From assembly GCA_002692965.1 (NCBI GenBank), contig NZNC01000029.1:124001-188000 (forward strand): a DNA stretch of 64,000 bases, read 5' to 3'. Below, in pieces: positions 1 to 9,170 of this stretch (positions are counted from its first letter, which is position 1; every line of letters begins with the position of its first letter). The translations under genes and the position numbers were made by a program. The notes beneath the pieces are model-generated. The model worked only from the letters and a program-made list of their open reading frames with translations. It did not search any database and was not told the DNA's origin. The DNA is from Haliea sp. Its GTDB lineage: Bacteria > Pseudomonadota > Gammaproteobacteria > Pseudomonadales > Halieaceae.

Positions 1-20
1 CTCCCCTGCCGGCGCGCGGC

Positions 21-809
21 CTAGGCCTTCGATTCACCGTCCTCTGCTACCCGAGCGCCACCACCGCGGCGGGTATAGGCTTCGGGGTCCAGTCGCCGCA
101 TCTCGGCTTCGATCCAGTGCTCGATTTCGTCCATCAACTCGCCGGGCTCGCGGCCGGTGGCGGAGACCGGCGTGCCGATAGAGACATCGATGACCCCGGG
201 AATGAAGGAAAAAGTGCGCGCCGGCCAGCAGCGGCCGGAGGTGACTGCGATGGGAATCACCCAGGCACCGGTGGCCACCGCCAGCCGCGTGGCCCCGCTC
301 TTGTAGTTGCCCTTGCGTCCGCGCCGGGTGCGGGTACCCTCCGGAAACATGATGATCCACTTGCCTTCGTCCATCAGCTGGCTGCCCTGGCTGGCGACCC
401 GGGACCAGGCTTCGCTGCGCTTGCTGCGATCGATGTGGACCATGCGCAGACGCCCCAGCGCCCAGCCAAACACCGGGATCCGCAGCAGCTCCTGCTTGAA
501 CACATAGGCCAGGGGGTGCGGGGTCATGCTGGGAAAAAAGAAGGTCTCCCAGGTCGACTGGTGTTTGGCGCAGAGAACCACCCGCCGCATGTCGTCCGCG
601 GGGGGCAGGTTCTCGGCCCCCTGCACCCGGTAGCGCACGCCACCGATCCAGCGCGCGGCGCCCATGACACCCCGCAACCAGGGCACAGCGATCATCCACC
701 ACAGGCGCTGGTCATTCACCAGCGGCGACAACAGCACCAGCAGCAAGCCCGCGGGCACCAGCGTGACCACAATCCAGATAAAGACCAGCAGAGAACGCAG
801 CCACCTCAT
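21..809 (-). CDS. plsC: 1-acyl-sn-glycerol-3-phosphate acyltransferase (PlsC family)
   Basis: Family role: transfers an acyl group to the sn-2 position of lysophosphatidic acid at the inner membrane in phospholipid synthesis. The 262-residue product has one hydrophobic N-terminal helix (about residues 8-30), an acyltransferase block with KHQSTWE (residues 82-88), where Glu stands in the usual HX4D position, and the substrate-binding FPEGTR (155-160). The length is normal for the family. The start codon overlaps the stop of the upstream esterase gene by 4 bases, so the two are probably co-transcribed and translationally coupled. A more specialised lysophospholipid acyltransferase is possible, since genomes of this type carry several paralogues. 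The fold assignment is secure; the exact substrate is inferred. Confidence 0.88.
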   Translation of the reverse strand: MRWLRSLLVFIWIVVTLVPAGLLLVLLSPLVNDQRLWWMIAVPWLRGVMGAARWIGGVRYRVQGAENLPPADDMRRVVLCAKHQSTWETFFFPSMTPHPLAYVFKQELLRIPVFGWALGRLRMVHIDRSKRSEAWSRVASQGSQLMDEGKWIIMFPEGTRTRRGRKGNYKSGATRLAVATGAWVIPIAVTSGRCWPARTFSFIPGVIDVSIGTPVSATGREPGELMDEIEHWIEAEMRRLDPEAYTRRGGGARVAEDGESKA

Positions 810-1879
810 GTCGCGGCACCCTCACGCGTGGGCAGCCCCACCGCCTGCAGGAACTCGCCGACATTCAGCCAAGCCTCCTCGGCCTCGGGCAGCTCCGGGG
901 TAAAGATCTGCCAGACATGTACCAGTTGCGGCCAGCTCTGCAACTCCACGGGGGAGCCCGCGGCCTGCGCCCGGGCAACGTAGCGGCGCGCATCGTCCAG
1001 CAGCATTTCCTGCTCACTGACCTGCAGCAGGACCGGGGGCAGACCAGCCAGCGAGCCGCGCAGGGGCGACACCTCGGGGACACAGGGACGGTGCCGATGC
1101 AGCCACCAGGTGAGCCACCAGAGCAGTGGACGCGGGACCCGCAGCAGCGGTCGGAACAGGGGCCCCAGCAGGACGTCGCTATCCGCGTTGCGGCGCAGGC
1201 TGGGGCTGGCGAAGGTGAGGTCCGTGGAAGGCGAGAAAGCCAGGGCTGCATCCGCCTGGCGCAGCCCCTGGTCGCGAATCCAGGCCAGCAGGGACAGGGT
1301 CAGGCTGCCGCCCGCCGAGTCGCCCGCCACCAGCAGGCTTTGCGCCGGGGACGGCCCCTCCGGGCCGTTCTCCAGCAGCCACTCCCAGGCCAGGCGAGTG
1401 TCCTCGATGCCGTCGCCGCGCCGGTGCTCCGGCATCAGGCGATAATCCAGGGCCAGCACCGCGGCGCCGGTCAGGCGCGCCAGGCGGTCAGTCATGGTGC
1501 GGTGGCTGCGCGGGCTGCCCGCGACCCAGGCGCCCCCGTGGAGGTAGAGCACCCGGTAGGCCGGGTCGACGTCCGGGGGCAGCACCCATTCACCGTGCAC
1601 CCGACCGGCGGACACCGGGACCACCCGCGAGACAATCTCGCGCTCGCCACCCAGTCGATCCATGGCCTCGCGCAGGGCCCTCAGCCGAGCCCGGCCACGC
1701 AGCCCGGCGGCACTGCCCAGCAAGCTGCGCAGCAGGGCCACAACCTCGCCGTGTTCAGGGCTGGGCGGGTGCTCGGGCGCGGGCGGTGGCGGCAGGTCCC
1801 AACGGGACAGGTCCGTCCCGCCCAGTCCCCGCCAGGTCCACAGACCCAGCAACAGGGCCCCCAACAGCAGCCAGATCAT
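806..1879 (-). CDS. alpha/beta hydrolase, hormone-sensitive-lipase family esterase
   Basis: This 357-residue membrane-anchored esterase belongs to the HSL group (abhydrolase_3). Visible are the oxyanion-hole motif HGGAW (residues 114-118), the nucleophile elbow GDSAG (186-190, Ser188), a downstream Asp in LLDDAR and the His in LVHVW near the C-terminus, so the triad is complete. Residues 1-17 form a hydrophobic segment, suggesting an inner-membrane anchor with the enzyme on one face. I chose the ATG at 1879 over the longer frame from 1939 because GAGG lies six bases upstream and the protein then begins with the hydrophobic helix. Family members hydrolyse short to medium acyl esters; the substrate here is unknown. 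The 3' end overlaps plsC, implying shared transcription. Confidence 0.85.
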   Translation of the reverse strand: MIWLLLGALLLGLWTWRGLGGTDLSRWDLPPPPAPEHPPSPEHGEVVALLRSLLGSAAGLRGRARLRALREAMDRLGGEREIVSRVVPVSAGRVHGEWVLPPDVDPAYRVLYLHGGAWVAGSPRSHRTMTDRLARLTGAAVLALDYRLMPEHRRGDGIEDTRLAWEWLLENGPEGPSPAQSLLVAGDSAGGSLTLSLLAWIRDQGLRQADAALAFSPSTDLTFASPSLRRNADSDVLLGPLFRPLLRVPRPLLWWLTWWLHRHRPCVPEVSPLRGSLAGLPPVLLQVSEQEMLLDDARRYVARAQAAGSPVELQSWPQLVHVWQIFTPELPEAEEAWLNVGEFLQAVGLPTREGAAT

Positions 1880-2016
1880 GCGCTTACCTCGGCATCTCAG
1901 AAGGCGTGCATTAAAGCAGAATGCGCGGCGGCGGCACAATGCAACGGGACATTGATGACACAGACGCTATACTGAGACACTTTGCCCCGCAGTAACCCGG
2001 ACTGATTGTAGCGCCA

Positions 2017-2355
2017 GTGAAGAAACCGCAGACCAAGGCAGAATTGCGCGCCACCCTGGAGCGGGAGATGCGGCGCTACCTGGACGCCGGCGGGCAGGTG
2101 GAAAGCGTGCCACCCGGCACCAGCGGTCGCGATCCCGATGGCTCCCGCTACACCACCACCAGCCTGTTCAACGAGCCGCGCCCCAGCCGCACGCCGGTGG
2201 ATGGCGTGATTGCGGCAATCGAGGCCCGGCGCCAGGCGATGCGCCAACGGCCGCCCGCGCGCCGGGTGCGCAAGCGCGATGCCGGCGGTCGGCAACGGGT
2301 CATCTACGATGACTTTGGCGAGCCGGTACGGCGGGTTTGGGACGACAGCAAGTAA
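2017..2355 (+). CDS. small protein with a SutA-like core
   Basis: The product has 112 residues, is very polar and has no signal peptide. The N-terminal part contains an E-M-R-R-Y-L-D-A-G-G-Q-V segment that resembles the FLxxGGKVxEI core of SutA, the RNA-polymerase-binding slow-growth regulator of Pseudomonas. The remainder is rich in Arg and Pro and probably disordered. A second small protein with the same kind of core lies at 27959-28147. The similarity is short and recalled from memory, so function is not claimed. The gene is divergent from the esterase at 806-1879, with a TATACT -10-like hexamer at 1968-1973 but no good -35. It ends 7 bases before the convergent gene at 2362. Confidence 0.6.
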   Translation: MKKPQTKAELRATLEREMRRYLDAGGQVESVPPGTSGRDPDGSRYTTTSLFNEPRPSRTPVDGVIAAIEARRQAMRQRPPARRVRKRDAGGRQRVIYDDFGEPVRRVWDDSK

Positions 2356-2361
2356 GCCCGC

Positions 2362-2814
2362 TCAGGGAGTCGCCCCGGCGCTGGCTTCGTCGCTCGCCAG
2401 GGGCTGTGCGGTATGGTCGGCCTCCAGCAGCAGGTCAAAGCGCTCCCGGGGGATGTATACCGTCAGTTGCTGCCCGGCGAGCAGTTCGCCGGCGCGGTAT
2501 TCGCGCCCGTCTATCGTGGCCCGCCAGTCGGGAGGCACTCGCAGGCTGCGCTGGTGACCAGTGCTCCCGTCATTGTGCAGGGTCCTGATGGTAATGCGGT
2601 TCCCCGTGGTGCGGACCACTTCGATACTCGCCTTGGCGTAGAGGCGCCCATCCCGCTGATAGATCCCCTGGCAGATGTTCTCGACGTCGGGGTAGGCCCG
2701 GTGCACCGCCTCGGACCAGCGCAGGGTGGCGCAGCTGGGCAGGCGCGTGTCAATGTCGTACTGGGCGGCTGCCGGCACGGCAATCCAGAGGGCGAACAAC
2801 AGCAAAAACGGCAT
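2362..2814 (-). CDS. hypothetical secreted protein
   Basis: The 150-residue product starts with a clear signal peptide (hydrophobic segment followed by a PAAAQ cleavage region around residue 16-17), so it is exported to the periplasm. I chose the ATG at 2814 over the longer frame because GAGG lies just upstream and the signal peptide starts there. The mature part has two Cys residues that could form a disulphide and repeated hydrophilic beta-like strands (GRxYxxGxL type). I do not recognise a domain. It is convergent with the SutA-like gene and divergent from the SRPBCC-SDR gene. Only a periplasmic location is supported. Confidence 0.65.
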   Translation of the reverse strand: MPFLLLFALWIAVPAAAQYDIDTRLPSCATLRWSEAVHRAYPDVENICQGIYQRDGRLYAKASIEVVRTTGNRITIRTLHNDGSTGHQRSLRVPPDWRATIDGREYRAGELLAGQQLTVYIPRERFDLLLEADHTAQPLASDEASAGATP

Positions 2815-2951
2815 GGCCTTACCTCGTGCGTGCTCAAGGGCTACAGTGTACAGGGGGCACGCCCGTGGCGAGCGTCCCGGTGCCGCGGGAGGGCGCAATC
2901 TGGCCACCGGCGAGCTGCGTATACAGGGCAATTGCACGAGAGGCCCCTGGC

Positions 2952-4355
2952 ATGATTGAACTGCACGAGAAAATCGACGTTTCCCGCCCGCTGTCGGAGG
3001 TCTTCCGCTACGTGGCCGATTTTCGCAGTGCCGCGGAGTGGGACGACAGCGCTTTTGCCGCGAGTAAATGCACGCCCGGCGCTCCCGGGGTGGGAAGCGG
3101 TTTCCGCGTCAGCTGCTCCCTGCCCCTGGGCAGCCTGACACTGGACTACACGCTGACCCACCTCGAACCCGAACGGGCCCTGGAGTTGGTCGGGCACAGC
3201 CGCCTGATGTCCGTGCACGACACCATACACTTCAGCGAGCACGCCGGCGGCACCCACATCGATTACCGCGCGCGCTTCACCCTGCGTGCGCCCCTGGACC
3301 GCCTCGAGGGGCGACTGCGGGAAGGGCTGCAGCGCATGGGGCAGCGCTCGATTGAAGGTTTGCGGGAGGCCCTGGAGGACAACTTTCCCGCGCCGGAGGC
3401 AGCGCCCGACACCCGCCGCGCCGACCGCTGGCTGCTTCCCGGCCTGGCCCACTTCTCCCGCTGGGGCTATCGTCGCGGGAAGCGGCGCTGGAAGCCGATG
3501 AGCGCAGACCTGCGCGGGCGCCATGTGCTGATCACCGGAGCCAGTTCTGGCATCGGCCTGGCCACCGCGGAAGCGCTCGCGGCCCGGGGCGCCCAACTGA
3601 CCCTGGTGATTCGCAATGAGAACAAGGCGCGAGACCTGCTGCGCCACCTGGAACGGGAAACCGGCAACCGCAACCTGCACGTGGAGCTGGCAGACCTCAG
3701 CCTGATCAGCGAAGTCGACCGTCTGAGCGCCTTGCTGCAGGAAAAACAGCGACCGGTGGACGTGCTGATCAACAATGCCGGGGCCCTCTTCGATCGCCAC
3801 GAAAACACCCCCGAAGGGATCGAGCGCAGCCTGGCCCTGCTGCTGCTCAGCCCCTGGCACCTGACCGAGTCCCTGCTGCCCCTGTTGCAGCCCGGCAGCC
3901 GGGTTCTGAATGTGGTCTCCGGGGGCATGTACACTCAGCGACTGCGGGTGGACCGGCTGGAGATGTCCCCCGACCGCTTCGACGGCAGCGTCGCCTACGC
4001 CCGCGCCAAACGCGCGCTGATGGTGCTCACCGAACAATGGGCGCAGGATTGGGCGACGCGCGGCATTGTGGTCAACGCGATGCACCCCGGCTGGGCCGAC
4101 ACCCCAGGGATACGGGCGGCCCTGCCCGGCTTTCACCGCCTGACGCGGCCCATCCTGCGCAGCCCCGCCGAGGGCGCGGATACGCTGATCTGGCTGGCCG
4201 CCGCCACGGAGGCCGGCAAGGTCAGCGGCCAGCTCTTCCTCGACCGCGAGCCCCGCACCACCCACCTGCGCGAGACTACGCGGGAAAACCCCCGGGAGCG
4301 GGAACAGCTGCAGCCGGCATTGCAGGCCTGGCTGCAGCGAGCGCGCGGGGCCTGA
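2952..4355 (+). CDS. fusion protein: SRPBCC (polyketide cyclase-like) domain + short-chain dehydrogenase
   Basis: The product has 467 residues and two domains in one frame. Residues 1-145 look like an SRPBCC/polyketide-cyclase lipid-binding fold (starts IELHEKIDVSRPLSEVF, a typical opening). Residues 183-467 are a classical SDR with the nucleotide-binding TGASSGIG (195-202), NNAG (274-277) and a catalytic Ser323-Tyr349-Lys353 set (YARAK). An internal ATG at 3498 begins the SDR part but no stop separates the halves, so this is a true fusion as sequenced. The SDR resembles the retinol-dehydrogenase/protochlorophyllide-reductase-like group. A hydrophobic ligand bound by the first domain may be the substrate of the second; that is inference. 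The epoxide hydrolase gene follows 74 bases downstream. Confidence 0.85.
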   Translation: MIELHEKIDVSRPLSEVFRYVADFRSAAEWDDSAFAASKCTPGAPGVGSGFRVSCSLPLGSLTLDYTLTHLEPERALELVGHSRLMSVHDTIHFSEHAGGTHIDYRARFTLRAPLDRLEGRLREGLQRMGQRSIEGLREALEDNFPAPEAAPDTRRADRWLLPGLAHFSRWGYRRGKRRWKPMSADLRGRHVLITGASSGIGLATAEALAARGAQLTLVIRNENKARDLLRHLERETGNRNLHVELADLSLISEVDRLSALLQEKQRPVDVLINNAGALFDRHENTPEGIERSLALLLLSPWHLTESLLPLLQPGSRVLNVVSGGMYTQRLRVDRLEMSPDRFDGSVAYARAKRALMVLTEQWAQDWATRGIVVNAMHPGWADTPGIRAALPGFHRLTRPILRSPAEGADTLIWLAAATEAGKVSGQLFLDREPRTTHLRETTRENPREREQLQPALQAWLQRARGA

Positions 4356-4429
4356 GGGCCGACAACAAGGCGCTTGCACCGCGGCGACAGGCTACGCTAC
4401 CGTAGCTTTTTCACCGCAGGAGTCGCCCC

Positions 4430-5584
4430 ATGAGCGCAGCATCCCCGACACCTTTCCGGGTCGAGATCGATCAGGTCTCCCTCGACAGCCTGCGCTCGCG
4501 GCTGGCACAGACCCGCTGGCCCGATGCCGAGACCTGCACCGGCTGGGACCAGGGGCTGCCCCTGGACTACGCCCGGGAACTCGCGGACTACTGGCAGAAT
4601 GACTACGACTGGCGCCGCTGCGAGGCGGAACTCAACCGCTGGCCCCAGTTCACCACCCCACTGCAAGGTCTGGACATCCATTTCCTGCATGTCGTCTCTC
4701 CCGAACCGGACGCCCTGCCCCTGGTCCTGACCCACGGCTGGCCGGGCTCCATCCTCGAGTTCCGCAAGGTCATTGACGCCCTCGCGGATCCGCGCGCGCA
4801 CGGCGGAGACCCCGCCGATGCCTTCCACGTCGTGGTGCCCTCCCTGCCGGGCTACGGCTTCTCCGGCAAGCCGCGGGCAAGCGGCACCGGGGTGGAGAGT
4901 ATCGGCCGCATGTGGGGGGAGCTGATGGCGCGCCTCGGCTACACGCGCTACGTCGCCCAGGGGGGCGACTGGGGCAGCATGGTCACCCAGAGCATGGCCC
5001 AGACGGAGGGCGAACACTGCGCGGGGATTCATATCACCATGCCGATCGTCAGCCCGGCCGCCGACACCCTGGAGGATCTGAGCCCCGCGGAACAGTCCGC
5101 ACTGCAGGCCATGGAGTACTACCAGCACTGGGGCTCCGGCTACTCGAAACAGCAGGCCACGCGCCCCCAGACCCTGGGTTACGGCCTGGCGGATTCGCCG
5201 GTTGGCCAGATGGCCTGGGTGGTCGAGAAATACCGCGAGTGGACCGACTGCGAGCGCGACGGTGTGCGCCACCCGGAACACATCCTCTCCCGCGATGAAC
5301 TGCTCGACACGGTCATGCTTTACTGGCTGACCAACAGCGGCGCCAGCTCGGCCCGCCTGTACTGGGAGAGCTTCCACAAGCCCGATCTGAGCCCGATCGA
5401 CATGCCCACCGGCTGCTCCATCTTCCCCGGGGAGATCTTTCGCAGCAGCAAGCGCTGGGTACAGCAACGTTTCAGCCAGCTGATTCACTGGAACGAGCTG
5501 GACCGGGGCGGGCACTTTGCCGCGCTTGAGCAACCCGAGCTCTTCCTCGGGGAAGTGCGCGATTGCTTCCGCCGCCTGCGCTGA
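4430..5584 (+). CDS. epoxide hydrolase with EHN N-terminal domain
   Basis: This 384-residue protein is of the microsomal-type epoxide hydrolase family. The N-terminal EHN domain covers about residues 8-115 with WPDAETCTGWDQGLP near its front. The alpha/beta hydrolase core has the oxyanion motif HGWPGS (102-107), the nucleophile Asp180 in GGDWGS and the charge-relay His362 in GGHFAALE. The family hydrates epoxides to diols through an alkyl-enzyme ester. It is followed after 26 bases by a hot-dog thioesterase gene and preceded by the SRPBCC-SDR fusion, suggesting one operon for oxidised hydrophobic or terpenoid-like compounds. The physiological substrate cannot be told from the sequence. Confidence 0.9.
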   Translation: MSAASPTPFRVEIDQVSLDSLRSRLAQTRWPDAETCTGWDQGLPLDYARELADYWQNDYDWRRCEAELNRWPQFTTPLQGLDIHFLHVVSPEPDALPLVLTHGWPGSILEFRKVIDALADPRAHGGDPADAFHVVVPSLPGYGFSGKPRASGTGVESIGRMWGELMARLGYTRYVAQGGDWGSMVTQSMAQTEGEHCAGIHITMPIVSPAADTLEDLSPAEQSALQAMEYYQHWGSGYSKQQATRPQTLGYGLADSPVGQMAWVVEKYREWTDCERDGVRHPEHILSRDELLDTVMLYWLTNSGASSARLYWESFHKPDLSPIDMPTGCSIFPGEIFRSSKRWVQQRFSQLIHWNELDRGGHFAALEQPELFLGEVRDCFRRLR

Positions 5585-5610
5585 CCCCACGACACCACAG
5601 GGAATCTTGC

Positions 5611-6288
5611 ATGTACGACAAACCCGCCCCCGACGAGGAAGGCGTCTTCAACCCCTTTGCCTCCGAAGACATATCGCCGCCCTACTCCGCGCACTGGGAA
5701 GCCAAGCGGCGCCTGGCACAGGCCCTGCGGGAGCTGACCGATACGATGGTCACCAGCAACACCTCCACCGAGCACCTGAGCCAGGTGGCCGAGGCCATTG
5801 AGGCACAGACGCGAAACCTGGAAACGGGGCCGCGCCTCTACGGCGTCAAGGCCTTCATGCACTCCGGCGAGCACGGTCGCCACGGCGAGGTCAACCACGA
5901 ACTCAACGCGGTGGGCGGCTGGAGCAACCCGCTGTCGCCGGGCCTGAACATGTGGGTGGAGGGCACCGAGGCCTGGGGCACTGTCACCTGCCACCACGGC
6001 TATGAAGGCCCGCCGGGCTTCGTCCACGGCGGCTTTGTCGCCGCCATCTTCGACCAGTTCCTCGGCATGGCCCAGATCATGGGCAAGTCACCGGGCATGA
6101 CCGGCACGCTCACCGTGCGCTATCACCGGCCCACGCCACTGAACACGGAGCTGCGGCTGCACGCCGACCTGCAGGAAAATGTGGGCCGCAAGACCCGGGT
6201 GACTGGCGAGATGTACGCCGGCGATACCCTCACGGCGAGCTGCGAGGCGCTCTTCGTTCGCCCGCGCCAGCCGCTCCCCGAGCGCTGA
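5611..6288 (+). CDS. hot-dog fold thioesterase (PaaI/4HBT-like)
   Basis: The 225-residue protein has a C-terminal hot-dog domain. The helix motif HGGFVAAIFDQ (139-149) is the conserved active-site region of PaaI/THEM4-type acyl-CoA thioesterases, with the Asp that serves as catalytic base. The first 70 residues are an extra helical extension that short PaaI proteins lack. The ATG at 5611 was chosen because AGGGA precedes it and it lies just after the epoxide hydrolase stop; the longer frame from 5563 would run into that gene. It probably hydrolyses an acyl-CoA in the same operon's pathway; the specific acyl group is not known. Confidence 0.82.
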   Translation: MYDKPAPDEEGVFNPFASEDISPPYSAHWEAKRRLAQALRELTDTMVTSNTSTEHLSQVAEAIEAQTRNLETGPRLYGVKAFMHSGEHGRHGEVNHELNAVGGWSNPLSPGLNMWVEGTEAWGTVTCHHGYEGPPGFVHGGFVAAIFDQFLGMAQIMGKSPGMTGTLTVRYHRPTPLNTELRLHADLQENVGRKTRVTGEMYAGDTLTASCEALFVRPRQPLPER

Positions 6289-6354
6289 CAGGCGCCACCC
6301 ACGGGAGACCACAAGCCCGGGCCGCAAGCGCGGCGGTATGGTGGGGCGCAGGCC

Positions 6355-7374
6355 TCAGTCGTCGGCGCTGTCGCGGGTATTCAGGACCGGGCTCAGGGGC
6401 GAGGCGGTTCGCGCGGGCTGGCCCTTGTCGCGCTGCCGGCTGCGGGTCTCCAGAATATTGAAGCCGGGTGTATCCAGGGGATGTCCCTTCACAGGGTTTG
6501 CCGCCGCGGGCCACGGCACCGGACTCGCGGGCAGAGAAACCTCCGGGACCTCCGAGACCTCCGAGACTTGCGGAACTGGCAGGTCCTGCGGATCCTGCGT
6601 TACCTGCGGATCCGGGTCGCCACCGCTTTCGCTTGTGAGCGCCACGACCGCCGCCGCGACAGGCTCTTCGGAGGGGCTGGCCTCGGATCGACCCTGCGCC
6701 TGACGCCTGGCTTCCTCGTGCCAGCGGCCATAGCTCAGGCTGCGTGTCGGGTCCGGAGGGCTCGCGGGGTCGAAGGCCGCCTGGTCGGCGAGAAAACGGC
6801 GCAGAAAGCCCTGGAACAGCGGCAGCCATTCCGCGGTCAGCCAGGCCTGTTGCAACTGGCTACCACGCATCAGCAGCAGCTGCCCCGGCGGCTCTCCGAA
6901 TATGCCGGCCAGCAATTCCGCCGCCAGGCAGAGGTGAACCCTGGCCTCCGCCCGGGCCAGGGGCTGGGTGACGCAGGGCAGGTAGCGCGGCTGACCTTCA
7001 GATGCACCCTCGCTGTCCCGGCGCAGCAGGTTGCAGGGCATGGAAAAACCGCGGTCGGCCAACTGGCCGTCGATCACCCAGTCGATCCCGGCGCGCAGGG
7101 CCTGCAGCGTGGCCTGGCGACGCTGGGGCTCGGGCTGGCCGCGCTCAATCACCACCACCGAACCTTCCAACTGCTCCCGCAGCTCCGCCTGGGAGAACAC
7201 CGAGGAGACCGGTGGCGCGGCTCCGGGATCCGGTTCCGGGCCCTGCCCCGGGCCCGCCTGCAGCCGCCGGCGTTCCATCCAGAATGCAAAGGGCGAGGAC
7301 GCGTAAAGCAGCAGATCATCGGCATCGTACAGCGGTGTCTGTCCCGCGCTGGATGGCATCATGGTCCCGTACAC
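6355..7374 (-). CDS. hypothetical protein, possible degenerate RecB-like nuclease N-terminus
   Basis: The product has 339 residues. The N-terminal stretch DADDLLLYASSPFAFWMERR recalls the opening of TM0106-type PD-(D/E)XK (RecB-like) nucleases. The middle contains an aromatic-rich helical region, and the last 120 residues are a Pro/Val/Glu-rich low-complexity tail with repeated EVSEV/EVPEV units. I cannot identify a complete PD-(D/E)XK active site, so a nuclease function is only a hint. It is a single-gene unit, convergent with the thioesterase gene and co-directional with the amidohydrolase upstream. Either the first ATG (7374) or the ATG five codons later could be used. Confidence 0.6.
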   Translation of the reverse strand: MYGTMMPSSAGQTPLYDADDLLLYASSPFAFWMERRRLQAGPGQGPEPDPGAAPPVSSVFSQAELREQLEGSVVVIERGQPEPQRRQATLQALRAGIDWVIDGQLADRGFSMPCNLLRRDSEGASEGQPRYLPCVTQPLARAEARVHLCLAAELLAGIFGEPPGQLLLMRGSQLQQAWLTAEWLPLFQGFLRRFLADQAAFDPASPPDPTRSLSYGRWHEEARRQAQGRSEASPSEEPVAAAVVALTSESGGDPDPQVTQDPQDLPVPQVSEVSEVPEVSLPASPVPWPAAANPVKGHPLDTPGFNILETRSRQRDKGQPARTASPLSPVLNTRDSADD

Positions 7375-7443
7375 AGTGGCTCGCCCCGGGCATCATAAAC
7401 GCAGGCGGGGGCCCACTGTCCAGTCCCGGCGGGAACGCTGCGC

Positions 7444-9150
7444 TCAGGGCCGCCGATAAACGCGGGCCCCGCCGACCCAGGTGCCCTCGACCTCGAGCTC
7501 GCGCATGCGATAGGGGTCCTCAAGCGGGCTGCCCGACAGCAATACCAGGTCGGCCAGCTTGCCGGGCTCCAGGGAGCCACGCTCGTCAGCCTGGAAGATC
7601 TGCCAGGCGGCGTCGATGGTCACCGCGCGCAGGGCAGTCATCACATCCACCCGCTGCTCGGGGCCGAGAACATCGCCGCCGTAGGTCTCCCGGAAGACCA
7701 GGCTCCAGGCGGCCTGCAGGGGCAGCATGGGGGTCACCGGCGTATCCATGTGGGAACTGAAACGCAGGCCGGCAGCCTTGGCCCAGGCCGCCGGGCTGAT
7801 GCGCGACGCGCGCTCCGGGCCGAGGAAGATATCCCGGTGACGATCCCCCCAGTACCAGGTGTGGGCGGCGAAAAAGCTCGGGGTCACCCCCAGCTCCACC
7901 ATCCGCTGCACCTGGTCCTGCCGCAGCATCTGGGAGTGAATCAGGATGAAACGCGGGTCCTCCACCGGGTGGGCCCGCTGGGCGGCGGCAAAAGCATCCA
8001 GGATATCGTCGATGGCGGCATCGCCGTTGCCGTGTACCGCCATCTGGTAGCCGGCCGCGTGCAGCCAGGCTATCTGCTCGAACAGTTTTTCCCGCAGCAC
8101 CGCCGGGTAGCCCCGGTACTCGGCATCGCCGTGGAAGGGGCTGTGGTAGGGCTGGCGCAGGTAGCCGGTGTAGCCCTGGATGCTGCCGTCGGCGATGATC
8201 TTCACCGCCCCCATGTCCAGGCGTTCGGTCTGATAGTCCGCGGGGTCGTATTCCCCCGAGCGCATCAGCTCGCGGAACTCGCTCTCCATCGGAAAGACTT
8301 CCAGCCGCAGTGGCAGCATGCCCAGCCGGGTAACCCAGTGCATGCCGGTGACGGTGCGCGGATCGGCACCGCCGATCTGCGCGGTGGTGACGCCCTGGGC
8401 CAGGTATTCACGACTGGCCAGCTTCACCATGCGCAGCATGTCCATCAGCCCGACATCCAGCATCGCCGCGGCGATCTCGAGACGCGCCGTCTCCTCCAGC
8501 AGACCGGTGGGTTCTCCAGAGGGATCGCGGACAATCACGCCCCCCTCGGGGTCCGGCGTGTCGGCGTCGATTCCCGCCACCGCCAGAGCAGGGCTGTTGG
8601 CCACGACCATGTGCCCGGAGACGTGTAACAGGCCGATCGGGTGTGCGGTCGACACACTGTCCAGTTCCGCCCGGGTCGGGTGGCGCTGCTCCGCGAGCAG
8701 GGTGTCATCGTAGCCGAAGCCACTGATCCACTCCCCCTCCGGTGTGTGCTCGGCCACCTCCCGCAAACGCTGCAGCAATTCCTCCATGCGGGTCACGCCG
8801 CCCACCGGCGGGCTGCTCAAGTCCACCGCCACGGCCCGCAGGCCGGAGCCCGGGAAGTGGCCGTGGGCATCGATAAAGCCGGGCAAGAGGGTGCGGCCCC
8901 GCAGATCGATCACCTCGGTCTGCTCATCCACCAGGGCCATGATGGCGGCGCTGCTGCCCACCGCCTCGATGCGCTCCCCGCGCACGGACACCGCCTCCGC
9001 AACGCTGTTGTCGGCGTCCATGGTGAGCACCTCACCGTTAATGAAAACCTGGTGAGCGGGTGGCGCCGGCAGCCGGGTGGCCATCTGGAACAGGGTGTAT
9101 AAACCTGCCAGCAAGGCCAGCGCGACCAGGGTGATTGTCTTCCAGTTCAT
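7444..9150 (-). CDS. amidohydrolase family protein (YtcJ-like), membrane-anchored
   Basis: This 568-residue metal-dependent amidohydrolase of the YtcJ/ExoIII-like group (amidohydro_3) has a hydrophobic N-terminal anchor (residues 5-22). The metal-binding HGHF is at 96-99 in the standard GFIDAHGHF context. Later blocks typical of the family include GFGYDDTLL, HVSGHMVV, VHGNGDAAIDD and HSQMLRQDQ. The C-terminal DLVLLSGSPLEDP closes the composite beta-sandwich. The family hydrolyses amide or ester bonds in cyclic compounds, but substrates of YtcJ-like members are mostly unknown. It lies 20 bases downstream of the two acyl-CoA dehydrogenase genes on the same strand, so it is likely part of their operon. 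Confidence 0.88.
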   Translation of the reverse strand: MNWKTITLVALALLAGLYTLFQMATRLPAPPAHQVFINGEVLTMDADNSVAEAVSVRGERIEAVGSSAAIMALVDEQTEVIDLRGRTLLPGFIDAHGHFPGSGLRAVAVDLSSPPVGGVTRMEELLQRLREVAEHTPEGEWISGFGYDDTLLAEQRHPTRAELDSVSTAHPIGLLHVSGHMVVANSPALAVAGIDADTPDPEGGVIVRDPSGEPTGLLEETARLEIAAAMLDVGLMDMLRMVKLASREYLAQGVTTAQIGGADPRTVTGMHWVTRLGMLPLRLEVFPMESEFRELMRSGEYDPADYQTERLDMGAVKIIADGSIQGYTGYLRQPYHSPFHGDAEYRGYPAVLREKLFEQIAWLHAAGYQMAVHGNGDAAIDDILDAFAAAQRAHPVEDPRFILIHSQMLRQDQVQRMVELGVTPSFFAAHTWYWGDRHRDIFLGPERASRISPAAWAKAAGLRFSSHMDTPVTPMLPLQAAWSLVFRETYGGDVLGPEQRVDVMTALRAVTIDAAWQIFQADERGSLEPGKLADLVLLSGSPLEDPYRMRELEVEGTWVGGARVYRRP

Positions 9151-9170
9151 GTGCGAGAGCTTCCTTCCAG

